Below, one piece after another: positions 1-7,942 of a stretch of 40,717 nt of DNA. Below the pieces are notes generated by a model that worked only from the letters and a program-made list of their open reading frames with translations, did not search any database and had not been told where the DNA came from. Position 1 is the first letter of the stretch; each line of letters opens with the position of its first letter. The position numbers and the translations under genes are program-made. Origin of the DNA: Bacteroidaceae bacterium (GTDB lineage: Bacteria > Bacteroidota > Bacteroidia > Bacteroidales > Bacteroidaceae); the NCBI GenBank assembly GCA_024398535.1, contig JAKSIY010000008.1:1-40717 (forward strand), written 5' to 3'.

Positions 1-47
1 ATGTCAAAATCATTGGCGGTTGAAAATGATAGTAAGGACTATCTGTA

Positions 48-55
48 TATCTTTG
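48..55 (+). promoter_or_regulatory. Bacteroidetes-type -7 box upstream of the DUF362 gene
   Basis: TATCTTTG matches the Bacteroidetes -7 consensus TAnnTTTG and lies 17 bp before the ATG at 73. The nearest upstream TTG (20-22) is 25 bp away, longer than the usual 19-21 bp, so the -33 element is uncertain. It would drive the DUF362-polymerase-YolD cluster. Confidence 0.5.
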
Positions 56-72
56 CATTGTAATCCATTTAT

Positions 73-1041
73 ATGAAAGCCCTGTTATCAATTCTTTTTT
101 CCACCATTTTAGGAACGACAGCCATGGCAACACCAAAAGTTTATGTAACGCGAGAGATTTCACCGGAAGGCATAGTTGAGCTGTACAAGGCACTTGGCAG
201 CCCTGCAAAGGGACGCGTTGCACTCAAGATTTCAACCGGAGAAAGTGAAAACACAGGCTATCTGCGCCCTGACATGCTTAAGCCCCTGTGCGATGCAGTA
301 ACTGCAGTAAACGGCAATTCAATTGCCATAGTTGAATGCAATACAGCCTACCCCGGCAGGCGTACTTTTTCAAGAAGCCACTGGAAAGAGATTGACAAGA
401 GAGGTTTCAAGGACATTGCCGCTGTTGACATAATGGACGAGAACGGCAGCATGGAGATACCAGTCAAGGACAATACCAGGATTGAGTGTGACCTGGTGGG
501 TGCAAACCTGAAGAACTATGACTACATGATTAACCTGGCACATTTCAAGGGTCATCAGATGGCGGGAATGGGCGGGGTTCTGAAGAACGCTTCAATTGGC
601 GTGGCATCGAGAAAAGGAAAGGCGTACATCCATTCCGGCGGCAAGACCAAGAACCCGATTACAATGTGGTTTTACTCAAAGAACCAGGATGCATTCATTG
701 AGGCAATGGCATCGGCCGCACAGGGAGTCCATGACTATTTTGGTAACGGCCAGAACATCATTTACATATCAGTAATGTATCGCATGAGCATTGATTGCGA
801 CTGCAACGGGCATCCGCACGAACCGCTCATTGCCGACTACGGCATACTGGCATCGACTGACCCGGTTGCATTGGACCAGGCTTGCTATGATATTGTGACC
901 CAGATACATAACGACCAGCACAACGATACTCGCCCGCTGCTTGAACGCATTGAGCAGAAGCATGGTACCTACATTATGGAATGGGCTGAGAAGATTGGCC
1001 TTGGCTCACGCGAATATGAACTTGTGAACATTGAACACTGA
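73..1041 (+). CDS. DUF362 domain-containing exported protein
   Basis: A 322-residue protein that resembles the DUF362 family, whose biochemical role is not well defined. Residues 1-19 look like a Sec signal peptide (hydrophobic stretch ending in TAMA before TPKV), so the mature protein is probably periplasmic. Family-like stretches are the central NLAHFKGHQMAGMGGVLKN segment (about 155-173) and ILASTDPVALDQACYDIV near 262-279. Two cysteines occur in CDCNGH, but I see no ferredoxin-type CxxCxxC cluster of the kind fused to some DUF362 proteins. The ATG at 73 fits the signal peptide; an internal ATG at 124 would give a cytoplasmic version. Its last 11 bases overlap the start of the polymerase gene, so the two are probably translationally coupled. 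Family call fairly sure; function unknown. Confidence 0.75.
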   Translation: MKALLSILFSTILGTTAMATPKVYVTREISPEGIVELYKALGSPAKGRVALKISTGESENTGYLRPDMLKPLCDAVTAVNGNSIAIVECNTAYPGRRTFSRSHWKEIDKRGFKDIAAVDIMDENGSMEIPVKDNTRIECDLVGANLKNYDYMINLAHFKGHQMAGMGGVLKNASIGVASRKGKAYIHSGGKTKNPITMWFYSKNQDAFIEAMASAAQGVHDYFGNGQNIIYISVMYRMSIDCDCNGHPHEPLIADYGILASTDPVALDQACYDIVTQIHNDQHNDTRPLLERIEQKHGTYIMEWAEKIGLGSREYELVNIEH

Positions 1042-2536
1042 GCGCACATACCTGGCTATTGACCTGAAGTCATTCTACGCATCGGTTGAATGCGTGGAAC
1101 GGGGGCTTGATCCGCTTACCACAAACCTTGTGGTGGCCGATGAAAGCCGTACCGACAAGACCATTTGCCTGGCAGTATCGCCATCGCTCAAGGCATACGG
1201 TGTGGGCGGACGTGCGCGTCTGTTCGAGGCCGTGCAAAAGGTCAGCCAGGTGAACTACGCGCGCCTCATGGCCATTCCTGACCACCGTTTCAAGGGCAAA
1301 TCAACCAATGACACTGAGATAAAGGCGCATCCCGACTGGGAACTTGATTTCATTCGCGCCGTTCCCAGAATGGCCTTCTACATTGAATACAGCACACGCA
1401 TCTACCAGATTTACCTGAAATACATTGCACCTGAAGATATTCACGTCTATAGCATTGATGAGGTCATAATGGACGTTACGGCCTACCTGGACACATACCG
1501 CATGACCGCCCATGAACTGGCCATGACAATGATACGTGACGTACTCCGCAACACCGGCATTACCGCCACGGCTGGCATTGGCACTAACATGTACCTGTGC
1601 AAGGTGGCCATGGACATTGTGGCCAAGCACATTCCCGCCGACAAGGACGGCGTGCGCATAGCCGAACTTGACGAAATGAGTTACCGCCGGCAGCTTTGGG
1701 ACCACAAGCCGCTGACCAGTTTCTGGCGAGTTGGACGCGGAATTGCTGACAAGCTGGCTATCTTTGGACTTGACACCATGGGCAAGATTGCCCGATGCTC
1801 AATTGACAATGAGGAACTGCTATACAACTTGTTCGGAATAAACGCCGAACTGCTCATTGACCACGCATGGGGCTGGGAACCGGTCACAATGGATTACGTC
1901 AAAGCCTACAGACCAGAAACAAACTCGCTGAGCAGCGGTCAGGTTCTGACTGAGCCCTACTCTTTTGATATGGCCCGCAACGTAATAATTGAGATGGCCG
2001 ATGCCATAAGTCTGGACCTTGTTGACAAACGCCTGGTTACTGACCAGCTGGTCCTTACAGTCGGTTATGACCGTGAAAGCCTGACCCGGACAGAAATTGC
2101 GCAGGACTACCATGGCGACATTGTCAGGGACTATTATGGACGTTCTGTGCCTAAACCCGCCCATGGTACTGCCAACCTGAACGGGCACACATCATCTGGC
2201 AAGGAAATCATAGGTGCAGTGACGGAACTGTACAATCGGATAGTAAACAAAGATTTGCTGATCAGACGTCTGAACATTACCACCAACCATGTCATAAATG
2301 AGGACAGGGCATTGCAGAAAGAGCCTGTGCAGCTTGACATATTCACTGACTATGAAGAGGTTACAAGGCGTGAAGAAGAGCAGCGCGCCAGCCGTGAGAA
2401 GGAACGCAAGATGCAGGAGGCACTGCTTTCAATCAAGCATCGGTTTGGCAAGAACGCTATTCTGAAAGGCACAAGCTACTCAGAAGGCGCGACAGCCCGG
2501 GACCGCAACAACCAGATAGGAGGACACAAGGCATGA
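1031..2536 (+). CDS. Y-family DNA polymerase (UmuC/UvrX-like)
   Basis: A 501-residue translesion-type polymerase. The N-terminus has the palm metal-binding motif AIDLKSFYASVEC (Asp11), the catalytic SIDE motif lies at 141-144 (Asp143, Glu144), and a helix-hairpin-helix-like segment GIADKLAIFGLDTMGKI follows near 239-255. The charged C-terminal region contains QLDIF, which resembles a beta-clamp-binding motif. Length and order fit the UvrX/YqjW type rather than short DinB. The first possible codon after an in-frame TGA (1025) is TTG at 1031, and no ATG lies close enough to keep the metal motif, so a TTG start inside the end of the DUF362 gene is chosen. Its stop overlaps the ATG of the YolD-like gene as ATGA. 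Likely role: error-prone bypass synthesis. I see no LexA box, so SOS control is only inferred from the family. Confidence 0.9.
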   Translation: MNTERTYLAIDLKSFYASVECVERGLDPLTTNLVVADESRTDKTICLAVSPSLKAYGVGGRARLFEAVQKVSQVNYARLMAIPDHRFKGKSTNDTEIKAHPDWELDFIRAVPRMAFYIEYSTRIYQIYLKYIAPEDIHVYSIDEVIMDVTAYLDTYRMTAHELAMTMIRDVLRNTGITATAGIGTNMYLCKVAMDIVAKHIPADKDGVRIAELDEMSYRRQLWDHKPLTSFWRVGRGIADKLAIFGLDTMGKIARCSIDNEELLYNLFGINAELLIDHAWGWEPVTMDYVKAYRPETNSLSSGQVLTEPYSFDMARNVIIEMADAISLDLVDKRLVTDQLVLTVGYDRESLTRTEIAQDYHGDIVRDYYGRSVPKPAHGTANLNGHTSSGKEIIGAVTELYNRIVNKDLLIRRLNITTNHVINEDRALQKEPVQLDIFTDYEEVTRREEEQRASREKERKMQEALLSIKHRFGKNAILKGTSYSEGATARDRNNQIGGHKA

Positions 2537-2706
2537 CTACAGAGTACGACGACATAATAAACCTGCCCCACCATACGTCACGCAACCACCCACGCATGAC
2601 TATGGAACAGCGCGCTGCACAGTTCGCCCCCTTTGCCGCCCTGACCGGCCACGGCGCCGCCATTGAAGAGACCGCCCGCCTGAACGCCCAGAGCTTTGAA
2701 GAATAG
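2533..2706 (+). CDS. Small YolD-like protein (57 aa)
   Basis: This reading frame opens with ATG at 2533 overlapping the polymerase stop (ATGA) and ends at TAG 2704-2706. The protein begins MTTEYDDIINLPHHTS and contains MEQRAAQFAPFAALTGHG followed by AAIEETARL. This pattern (IINLPHH, then RAAQFAPFAALTGY/H, then ETARL) is the signature of the YolD-like family found next to Y-family polymerases in Firmicutes. At 57 residues it is much shorter than typical YolD proteins (about 100-120 residues) and stops right after the conserved core, so it is either a minimal version or truncated. The position and coupling suggest it assists or controls the polymerase; the family's molecular role is not established. 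The motif match is strong. Confidence 0.8.
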   Translation: MTTEYDDIINLPHHTSRNHPRMTMEQRAAQFAPFAALTGHGAAIEETARLNAQSFEE

Positions 2707-2730
2707 AAACCTGTTACCGACCGCCACAAG

Positions 2731-2761
2731 TTGGGAATTAAGCAGAAAACCTTTACTTTTG
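2731..2761 (+). promoter_or_regulatory. Promoter of the DUF4595-like lipoprotein gene
   Basis: A near-ideal Bacteroidetes promoter: TTG at 2731-2733, a 20-bp spacer, and TACTTTTG at 2754-2761. Transcription would start near 2766, leaving a leader of about 180 nt. Confidence 0.75.
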
Positions 2762-2775
2762 CAGACCATAAACAT

Positions 2776-2806
2776 GTGAAGGCGCGGTCCGTACCGCATC
2801 GTTCAC
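2776..2806 (+). other. Stem-loop in the 5' leader
   Basis: GTGAA (2776-2780) pairs with TTCAC (2802-2806), and GCGGT (2784-2788) pairs with ACCGC (2793-2797) around a short loop. It sits about 10 nt downstream of the inferred transcription start, so it may stabilise or regulate the leader. No known riboswitch is recognised. Confidence 0.4.
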
Positions 2807-2949
2807 TTTCGTCCAAAGGCCGACTGCAAAGTTCTGCTAATGAACGGAAATAAAGAATGCCTGAGGACAGAGCTCTGCACCATCACAAACACACAATATT
2901 TCAAATAAAGTCTCATCAGGAGCTCAGGGACAACGCAAACTTTTACATT

Positions 2950-3975
2950 ATGAAGAAGTTTTTTTTCATGGCTGCCGTTGCTCTCAGCATGGGCGTAATG
3001 GTATCATCATGCGGCGGTGACGAAGAGAATGACAAGCCAGGAACCGAAAACAGCGGTGACAACAACGGTGGCAATGGTGGTGACAATGGTGGTGGAACTC
3101 CTGTCGCAGGAACAGGTCTGAAGGTATCCAGCTTTGGAGGCGAATATCTGACTGGTTATTCTGTTCAAGAGCAGGGTGAAGATGATTGGGGTGAGGAACT
3201 TGTGTTCCACTATGATGGTTCCAATCTAGTAGGTATTGAGTCAAATGGCGTTATCATACAAGCTGAAGGAGATAAGTTTGTTGCAAAAGAAGGCTTATAT
3301 AAGATTATTGTTTCTGACTTTAAGACCAATTCAGATGGTTATATCACCTCTTTCAACATTTTTGAGTCAAGTCCTAAAGAGACTTATAATGGTATTTACT
3401 CGTTCGAGTATTCAGGAAATCATATGACCAAGATGGTCTATACTATCAATTGGGAAGAGAATGACGAATCTGGTGTTGAAACAGACACATACATCCTGAC
3501 CTGGTCCAATGACAACCTGACCAAAGTTGCATGTACCGGTCAGGACAAGTTATCTGATGATGAGGTTGAAGAGTGGTCAGACTACTACATCATAGGTTAC
3601 GGCCAGGAAAAGAACGCTTTCAAGCAGTACACCTTCACGCTGGCAGACATTCTTGATATGGAAGGATTCGCACTCCCTATGTTTGGAGTGCTCGGTGAGG
3701 GGCCAGCCCTCCTCCCTGTGCAGATAACAAACATATGGGACGAAGAAGAAGATGATGACTCAGAAAACTTCACTCTAAGTTACACCTTCAATGACAATGG
3801 AACCATTGCCACAGAAACCGAAGCCCTCTTCTATGATGACTATGAACTATGGTCAGCTACTTGCCGCTTCAGCTACTCGGGTTCTTCATCCAAGATGATT
3901 AGCCGCGCAGCAAGCACTAGAACTAATTCTCTCACCAACAACTCTTTGCATCAGCGCAGGCACGCACACAAGTAA
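2950..3975 (+). CDS. DUF4595-like cell-surface lipoprotein
   Basis: A 341-residue protein starting MKKFFFMAAVALSMGV with a lipobox ending in SSC, so it is probably exported and lipidated at that Cys. A flexible linker of Gly, Asn and Asp with acidic residues follows (about residues 22-55), typical of surface-exposed Bacteroidetes lipoproteins. The rest is rich in beta-strand repeats such as YSFEYSGNHMTKMVY, YILTWSNDNLTKV and FTLSYTFNDNGTIATE, the pattern of DUF4595 proteins. The open frame extends upstream to 2857, but the ATG at 2950 is chosen because it starts the signal peptide directly. It stands alone between a strong promoter and a strong terminator. Function unknown. Confidence 0.7.
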   Translation: MKKFFFMAAVALSMGVMVSSCGGDEENDKPGTENSGDNNGGNGGDNGGGTPVAGTGLKVSSFGGEYLTGYSVQEQGEDDWGEELVFHYDGSNLVGIESNGVIIQAEGDKFVAKEGLYKIIVSDFKTNSDGYITSFNIFESSPKETYNGIYSFEYSGNHMTKMVYTINWEENDESGVETDTYILTWSNDNLTKVACTGQDKLSDDEVEEWSDYYIIGYGQEKNAFKQYTFTLADILDMEGFALPMFGVLGEGPALLPVQITNIWDEEEDDDSENFTLSYTFNDNGTIATETEALFYDDYELWSATCRFSYSGSSSKMISRAASTRTNSLTNNSLHQRRHAHK

Positions 3976-3979
3976 TCCA

Positions 3980-4008
3980 TGTCCCACCCTGTCCAATTGG
4001 GTGGGACA
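3980..4008 (+). repeat. 10-bp perfect hairpin after the lipoprotein gene
   Basis: TGTCCCACCC (3980-3989) and GGGTGGGACA (3999-4008) form a perfect stem 4 bp after the stop codon. There is no T-run directly after it, so it probably protects the mRNA 3' end or acts with the terminator that follows. Confidence 0.65.
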
Positions 4009-4023
4009 GACATAATTCCAAAG

Positions 4024-4063
4024 GATGCAGCTAGGCACACAAGCTCAGCTGCATCTTTTTTTT
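4024..4063 (+). terminator. Intrinsic terminator of the lipoprotein gene
   Basis: GATGCAGCT (4024-4032) pairs with AGCTGCATC (4047-4055), followed at once by eight T residues. This is a typical rho-independent terminator. Confidence 0.85.
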
Positions 4064-4274
4064 GTACGACCTCAGTACGAATAATGCAAGCAGCAGCGGT
4101 TCGCCAACAAGGGTGACACCGATGCGTTCTAGGAGCGTTATGAGCGTTGTGAGTGTTTCGCACGGACCTGTTAAGCGGGGTGCGTGACACGAATGTGCTC
4201 GGTGAGTATTCTTAAGCCCGATGCCTGTTACCGACCTTGGCGAACATAAATACCTGTGTTTGACGAATCTTTAG

Positions 4275-4282
4275 TAAATTTG
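4275..4282 (+). promoter_or_regulatory. -7 box upstream of the threonine aldolase gene
   Basis: TAAATTTG fits TAnnTTTG and lies 31 bp before the ATG at 4314. No TTG is correctly spaced; the nearest (4260-4262) is only 12 bp upstream. The rest of the 250-bp gap (4064-4274) contains no gene that I can support. Confidence 0.5.
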
Positions 4283-4313
4283 CCGCAGCAAAAACAGATG
4301 AACTAAACAAGAC

Positions 4314-5342
4314 ATGATAAGATTTGACAGCGATTATCTGGAGGGAGCACACCCTGAGATAATAAGAAAACTTACAGAGACCAACTTTGAGCAGACTCCG
4401 GGTTACGGAGAGGACCCACACTGTGAAAACGCAAGACGCCTCATCAGACAGGCCTGCGCAAGACCAGATGCAGACGTCCATTTCATGGTTGGCGGAACAC
4501 AGACCAACATTACCGTAATAGCATCGGTCCTGAAGCCGTACCAGGGCGTAATCTGCGCTACCACCGGACACATAAACGTCCATGAGACCGGCGCACTTGA
4601 GCACAGCGGCCACAAGGCACTTGCACTCAATGGCAATGAGGGAAAAATTACAGCAGAGCAGATTGACAAGACCATCCGTGACCACTATGCCGATGCCAGT
4701 TTTGAGCACATGGTGCAGCCAGGCATGGTCTATATTTCCTTCCCTACAGAACTGGGAACCCTATACTCGCTTGAAGAGCTGACCGCCATCAGCCAGACCT
4801 GCAGGAAGCATTCCATTCCGCTCTTCATTGACGGAGCAAGACTTGGATACGGCCTCACCTCAAAATCAAGTGACGTTACGCTTCAGGACATAGCACGCCT
4901 GGCAGACGTATTCTATATAGGTGGCACCAAGGTTGGATGCCTGTTTGGAGAAGCCATAGTCATCTGCAACGATGCCCTGAAGAAAGACTTCCGCTACAAC
5001 ATCAAGCAGAACGGAGGCATGCTGGCCAAAGGCCGACTGTTGGGAATACAGTTTGAGACGCTCTTCACAGACGGTCTTTACCTGAAGATTGCTGCCAACG
5101 CAATTGACATGGCCGCACGCGTAAAGGAGATGTTCGCCAGCCGCGGATATCAGTTCCTGGCAGACAGCCCTACAAACCAGCAGTTCCCTATCCTGCCTGA
5201 CGACATGGTTGCCAGACTCCACGGCCAGTTCGGATTTGAAGACTGGCAAAAGGTCGATGCCACCCACACGGCAGTACGATTCTGCACCAGCTGGTGGACA
5301 CCAGAAGAGAACATCAAGGCCCTTGAAGCCGCACTTGATTGA
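4314..5342 (+). CDS. ltaE: Low-specificity L-threonine aldolase
   Basis: A 342-residue PLP-dependent fold-type I enzyme that cleaves L-threonine or L-allo-threonine to glycine and acetaldehyde in the cytoplasm. Family features are MIRFDSDYLEGAHPEI at the start, GTQTN (61-65), the cofactor-stacking His region TGHINVHETGA (84-94), FIDGARLGYG (171-180) with Asp173 and Arg176 positioned for the pyridine ring and substrate carboxylate, and YIGGTKVG with Lys206 as the Schiff-base lysine. Length is normal for the family. It has its own promoter and ends at a bidirectional terminator shared with the convergent GH3 gene, so it appears monocistronic. Substrate preference among beta-hydroxy amino acids cannot be read from the sequence. 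Confidence 0.88.
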   Translation: MIRFDSDYLEGAHPEIIRKLTETNFEQTPGYGEDPHCENARRLIRQACARPDADVHFMVGGTQTNITVIASVLKPYQGVICATTGHINVHETGALEHSGHKALALNGNEGKITAEQIDKTIRDHYADASFEHMVQPGMVYISFPTELGTLYSLEELTAISQTCRKHSIPLFIDGARLGYGLTSKSSDVTLQDIARLADVFYIGGTKVGCLFGEAIVICNDALKKDFRYNIKQNGGMLAKGRLLGIQFETLFTDGLYLKIAANAIDMAARVKEMFASRGYQFLADSPTNQQFPILPDDMVARLHGQFGFEDWQKVDATHTAVRFCTSWWTPEENIKALEAALD

Positions 5343-5355
5343 GAACCACATACAT

Positions 5356-5392
5356 AAAAAAAGGCGCCGTTCTACTGAACGACGCCTTTTTT
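5356..5392. terminator. Bidirectional terminator between ltaE and GH3
   Basis: GGCG (5363-5366) and CGTTC (5368-5372) pair with GAACG (5377-5381) and CGCC (5383-5386) around a TACT loop, with one C/A mismatch. An A-run precedes the stem and a T-run follows it, so it can work for both converging genes. Confidence 0.88.
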
Positions 5393-5408
5393 GCGTTTAT
5401 CTGAGTGA

Positions 5409-7751
5409 TTACTTAACAGCAATCTCCTGAACAGGAGTCTCTGGAAGCATCACCTTCTCAACCTTCCAGCTCTTTGCCTTAGAGATCTTGAACTGTGCGG
5501 TAGCACGTACATCCTCTACGTTGGCAGCAAACTTGGCTGTATAGTTACCGGCTGCAGTCTGCCACTCAGAAGCCTCCTCGTTGAATGAAGCAAGAGTGTA
5601 AGCGTCAACCTTGATTGTCAGGGTCTCTGACTGACCTGGCTGAAGTTCCTTTGTCTTTGCAAAGCCCTTGAGCTCAACGGCTGGCTTTACAAGACCACCT
5701 GCAGGAGCAGATACGTACAGCTGAACAGCCTCCTTACCAGCAACCTTACCAGTGTTCTTGACAGTAATTGTAGCAACAATGCCGTCAGATGTTGTCTTTA
5801 CAGATGGCTTTGAGTACTCAAATGTAGTGTAGCTCAGACCATAGCCGAATGGGAATGAAACAGGCTTGTTTGCAGTATTGAAGTAACGGTAACCAACCCA
5901 GATTCCCTCCTTGTAATCTGTGTAGTCAATATCCTTGGTACCTCTCTGCTGGCCACCCCACTGACCCCACTGCTGTGCACCTGCATTTCTCTGGTTGCCA
6001 GCGTATGGGAAGTTCTGTGAAGAAGGAATGTCAAAGTAGTTTACTGGGAATGTCATAGAGAGCTTACCTGAAGGATTTGCCTTACCGGTCAGTACGTCAG
6101 CAATTGACATACCAGCCTCCTGGCCAGGAGTCCATGCAAGCAGGATGGCATCGGCCATACCCTTCCATGAAGAGGTCTCAATAACACCACCGATGTTCAG
6201 GATTACAACAACCTTCTTGCCAACCTTGTGGTATGCGGTTGATACGTTCTGAAGGAGCTCACGCTCAATCTGTGTCAGCTCAAAGTCACCGTCGATGCGG
6301 CGGTCATCACCCTCACCTGCGTTACGGCCAATAACCACGATGGCAGCATCGTTGCGCTGAACGGTAGCATCGATTGCGGCAGCACGTACGGCAACCTCTG
6401 GGAGCACAGCCTCACCAAGCAGTACACCACCACGGTGTGAAGCCAGGGCATAGTCAGCGGTGGCGTATGTGCGGTATGTGTTGTAGTACTCAGCAAGTCT
6501 CTCGTCAACAGCGATGCCAGCATCCTTCAGACCCTCGTCAATGTTGCGGATGTAAGCCTTGTTCACGTTACCTGAACCTGTACCACCGGCAATTGTCTTG
6601 TAAGCATTCAGACCGAACAGGGCAACATTCTTTACACCTGCAAATGGCAGGGTCTCCATGTCGTTCTTCAGAAGAACCATACCCTCAGTTGCAGCCTTGC
6701 GTACAAGCTCACCGTGACCCTTCAGGTCTGGCTTGTTGCTGAACTTGTAGCCATTGAAGCGTGGAGTCTTGACAATGTACTCAAGCATACGGCGTACGTT
6801 GCGGTCAAGATCAGCCTCTGAGAGAGCACCGCTCTTCACACCGTCAACGATGCGCTGGATCTCTGTGTTGTCACCTGGCTCCATCAGGTCGTTGCCAGCG
6901 TGTACGGCATCAACTGTACCAGCCTTGTTACCCCAGTCTGTCATTACGATACCATTGAAGCCCCACTCGTTACGCAGAGTTGTAGTCAGCAGGTCATAGG
7001 TCTGCTGGGTATAGTGACCGTTCATCTTGTTGTATGATGACATTACAGTCCAAGGATCTGACTCGCGGACAGTAATCTCAAAGTTCTTCAGATAGATCTC
7101 ACGCAGTGCACGTGGATTGATGTGTGCATCGTTCTCATTACGGTTGATCTCCTGGTCATTTGCAGCAAAGTGCTTGATTGAGACACCAACACCCTGGCTC
7201 TGTACGCCACGTACGTAAGCAGCAGAAATCTTACCGCTCAGGAGTGGATCCTCTGAGAAGTACTCAAAGTTACGGCCGCAGAGAGGATTGCGGTGAATGT
7301 TCTGACCTGGAGCCAGAAGAACGTCAACACCATACTCATGAACCTCATTACCCATGGCAGCAAGGAGTTCCTCAACCATAGGAGCATTCCATGTACATGC
7401 AAGTACGGTACCTACAGGGAAACCGGTGCAGTAGTAAGTCTGGTTGTCACCCTGACGAACCGGCTCGATACGCAGACCGGCAGGACCATCGGCAACTACG
7501 GTGCGTGGAATACCCAGGCGCTCAACCGGACGTGTTGTACCGGCAGCACCAGGAACAAGCTTGTCATCAGAAGCGGTGATGGAACCAGCATTCATGCTTC
7601 CCCAACCGCCGCCAACACAGAGAGTGGCCTTCTCCTCAAGAGTCAGTGCCTTGAGAATCTCGTCAATGTTGTCTGCGGTCAGCTTTGGCTGAGCCTGCAG
7701 ACTTCCTGCAGCAAGAACTGTTGCTGCAGCAGCGAAAATCAGTTTTTTCAT
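5409..7751 (-). CDS. Glycoside hydrolase family 3 beta-glucosidase
   Basis: A 780-residue exported GH3 enzyme. A signal peptide (residues 1-20, ending SLQA before QPK) directs it to the periplasm. The TIM-barrel domain has VVADGPAG (85-92), KH at 193-194 and the nucleophile motif IVMTDWGN with Asp272. The alpha/beta sandwich has VVIGRNAGEGDDR, in which Glu480 fits the acid/base position. The C-terminal part (from about 645, FPFGYGLSYTTFEYS) is a fibronectin type III-like domain, giving the usual order GH3_N, GH3_C, Fn3-like. It is expected to release glucose or related sugars from beta-linked oligosaccharides; linkage is not predictable. A Gln/Gly/Trp-rich loop (about 610-625) is odd but in frame. 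It is transcribed alone, divergent from an esterase-like lipoprotein gene with which it may share control. Confidence 0.93.
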   Translation of the reverse strand: MKKLIFAAAATVLAAGSLQAQPKLTADNIDEILKALTLEEKATLCVGGGWGSMNAGSITASDDKLVPGAAGTTRPVERLGIPRTVVADGPAGLRIEPVRQGDNQTYYCTGFPVGTVLACTWNAPMVEELLAAMGNEVHEYGVDVLLAPGQNIHRNPLCGRNFEYFSEDPLLSGKISAAYVRGVQSQGVGVSIKHFAANDQEINRNENDAHINPRALREIYLKNFEITVRESDPWTVMSSYNKMNGHYTQQTYDLLTTTLRNEWGFNGIVMTDWGNKAGTVDAVHAGNDLMEPGDNTEIQRIVDGVKSGALSEADLDRNVRRMLEYIVKTPRFNGYKFSNKPDLKGHGELVRKAATEGMVLLKNDMETLPFAGVKNVALFGLNAYKTIAGGTGSGNVNKAYIRNIDEGLKDAGIAVDERLAEYYNTYRTYATADYALASHRGGVLLGEAVLPEVAVRAAAIDATVQRNDAAIVVIGRNAGEGDDRRIDGDFELTQIERELLQNVSTAYHKVGKKVVVILNIGGVIETSSWKGMADAILLAWTPGQEAGMSIADVLTGKANPSGKLSMTFPVNYFDIPSSQNFPYAGNQRNAGAQQWGQWGGQQRGTKDIDYTDYKEGIWVGYRYFNTANKPVSFPFGYGLSYTTFEYSKPSVKTTSDGIVATITVKNTGKVAGKEAVQLYVSAPAGGLVKPAVELKGFAKTKELQPGQSETLTIKVDAYTLASFNEEASEWQTAAGNYTAKFAANVEDVRATAQFKISKAKSWKVEKVMLPETPVQEIAVK

Positions 7752-7837
7752 TAATTTTTGTTTGTATGATTTAAATTGTTATTGCACTTCATTGAGAATT
7801 GCGATGCTAAAGTAAGCATAATATAAAAAGGTATAAA

Positions 7838-7903
7838 ATGCCATTTCACGGTTTTGGACAATATCATTCCATTATGTACGGATATTGCATACTAGAATGG
7901 CAT
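7838..7903. promoter_or_regulatory. Nested inverted repeats in the GH3/esterase divergent region
   Basis: An outer pair ATGCCATT (7838-7845) / AATGGCAT (7896-7903) encloses an inner pair CAATATC (7859-7865) / GATATTG (7881-7887). The two dyads are almost concentric (centres near 7871 and 7873). The right inner arm contains the TTG that could serve as the -33 element for the rightward gene, so this may be an operator for both divergent genes. No regulator gene is adjacent. Confidence 0.5.
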
Positions 7904-7911
7904 AAATATAC

Positions 7912-7919
7912 TACTTTTG
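7912..7919 (+). promoter_or_regulatory. -7 box of the esterase-like lipoprotein gene
   Basis: TACTTTTG fits TAnnTTTG, 23 bp before the ATG at 7943. The closest TTG (7885-7887) is 24 bp upstream, slightly more than the usual spacing. On the other strand a weaker match, TACTTTAG at 7814-7807, could serve the GH3 gene. Confidence 0.6.
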
Positions 7920-7942
7920 CCTTGTAACAAAACACAATCCAG

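Noticed and set aside
1..72. ATG at position 1 as a gene start
   Set aside because: The frame is stopped early (TGA at 22-24 region in reading context and TAG nearby) and a promoter box for the next gene lies here; nothing supports a gene in these 72 bases.
1301..1705. 134-codon open frame on the minus strand inside the polymerase gene
   Set aside because: Fully covered by the polymerase, which has complete catalytic motifs; no signal, start context or recognisable domain.
4090..4180. tRNA gene suggested by GGTTCG near 4099
   Set aside because: No acceptor, anticodon or D-arm pairing could be built around it.
4212..4709. 165-codon minus-strand frame over the start of the threonine aldolase gene
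   Set aside because: The plus-strand product has all PLP motifs; the opposite frame has no family features and would cover the aldolase promoter.
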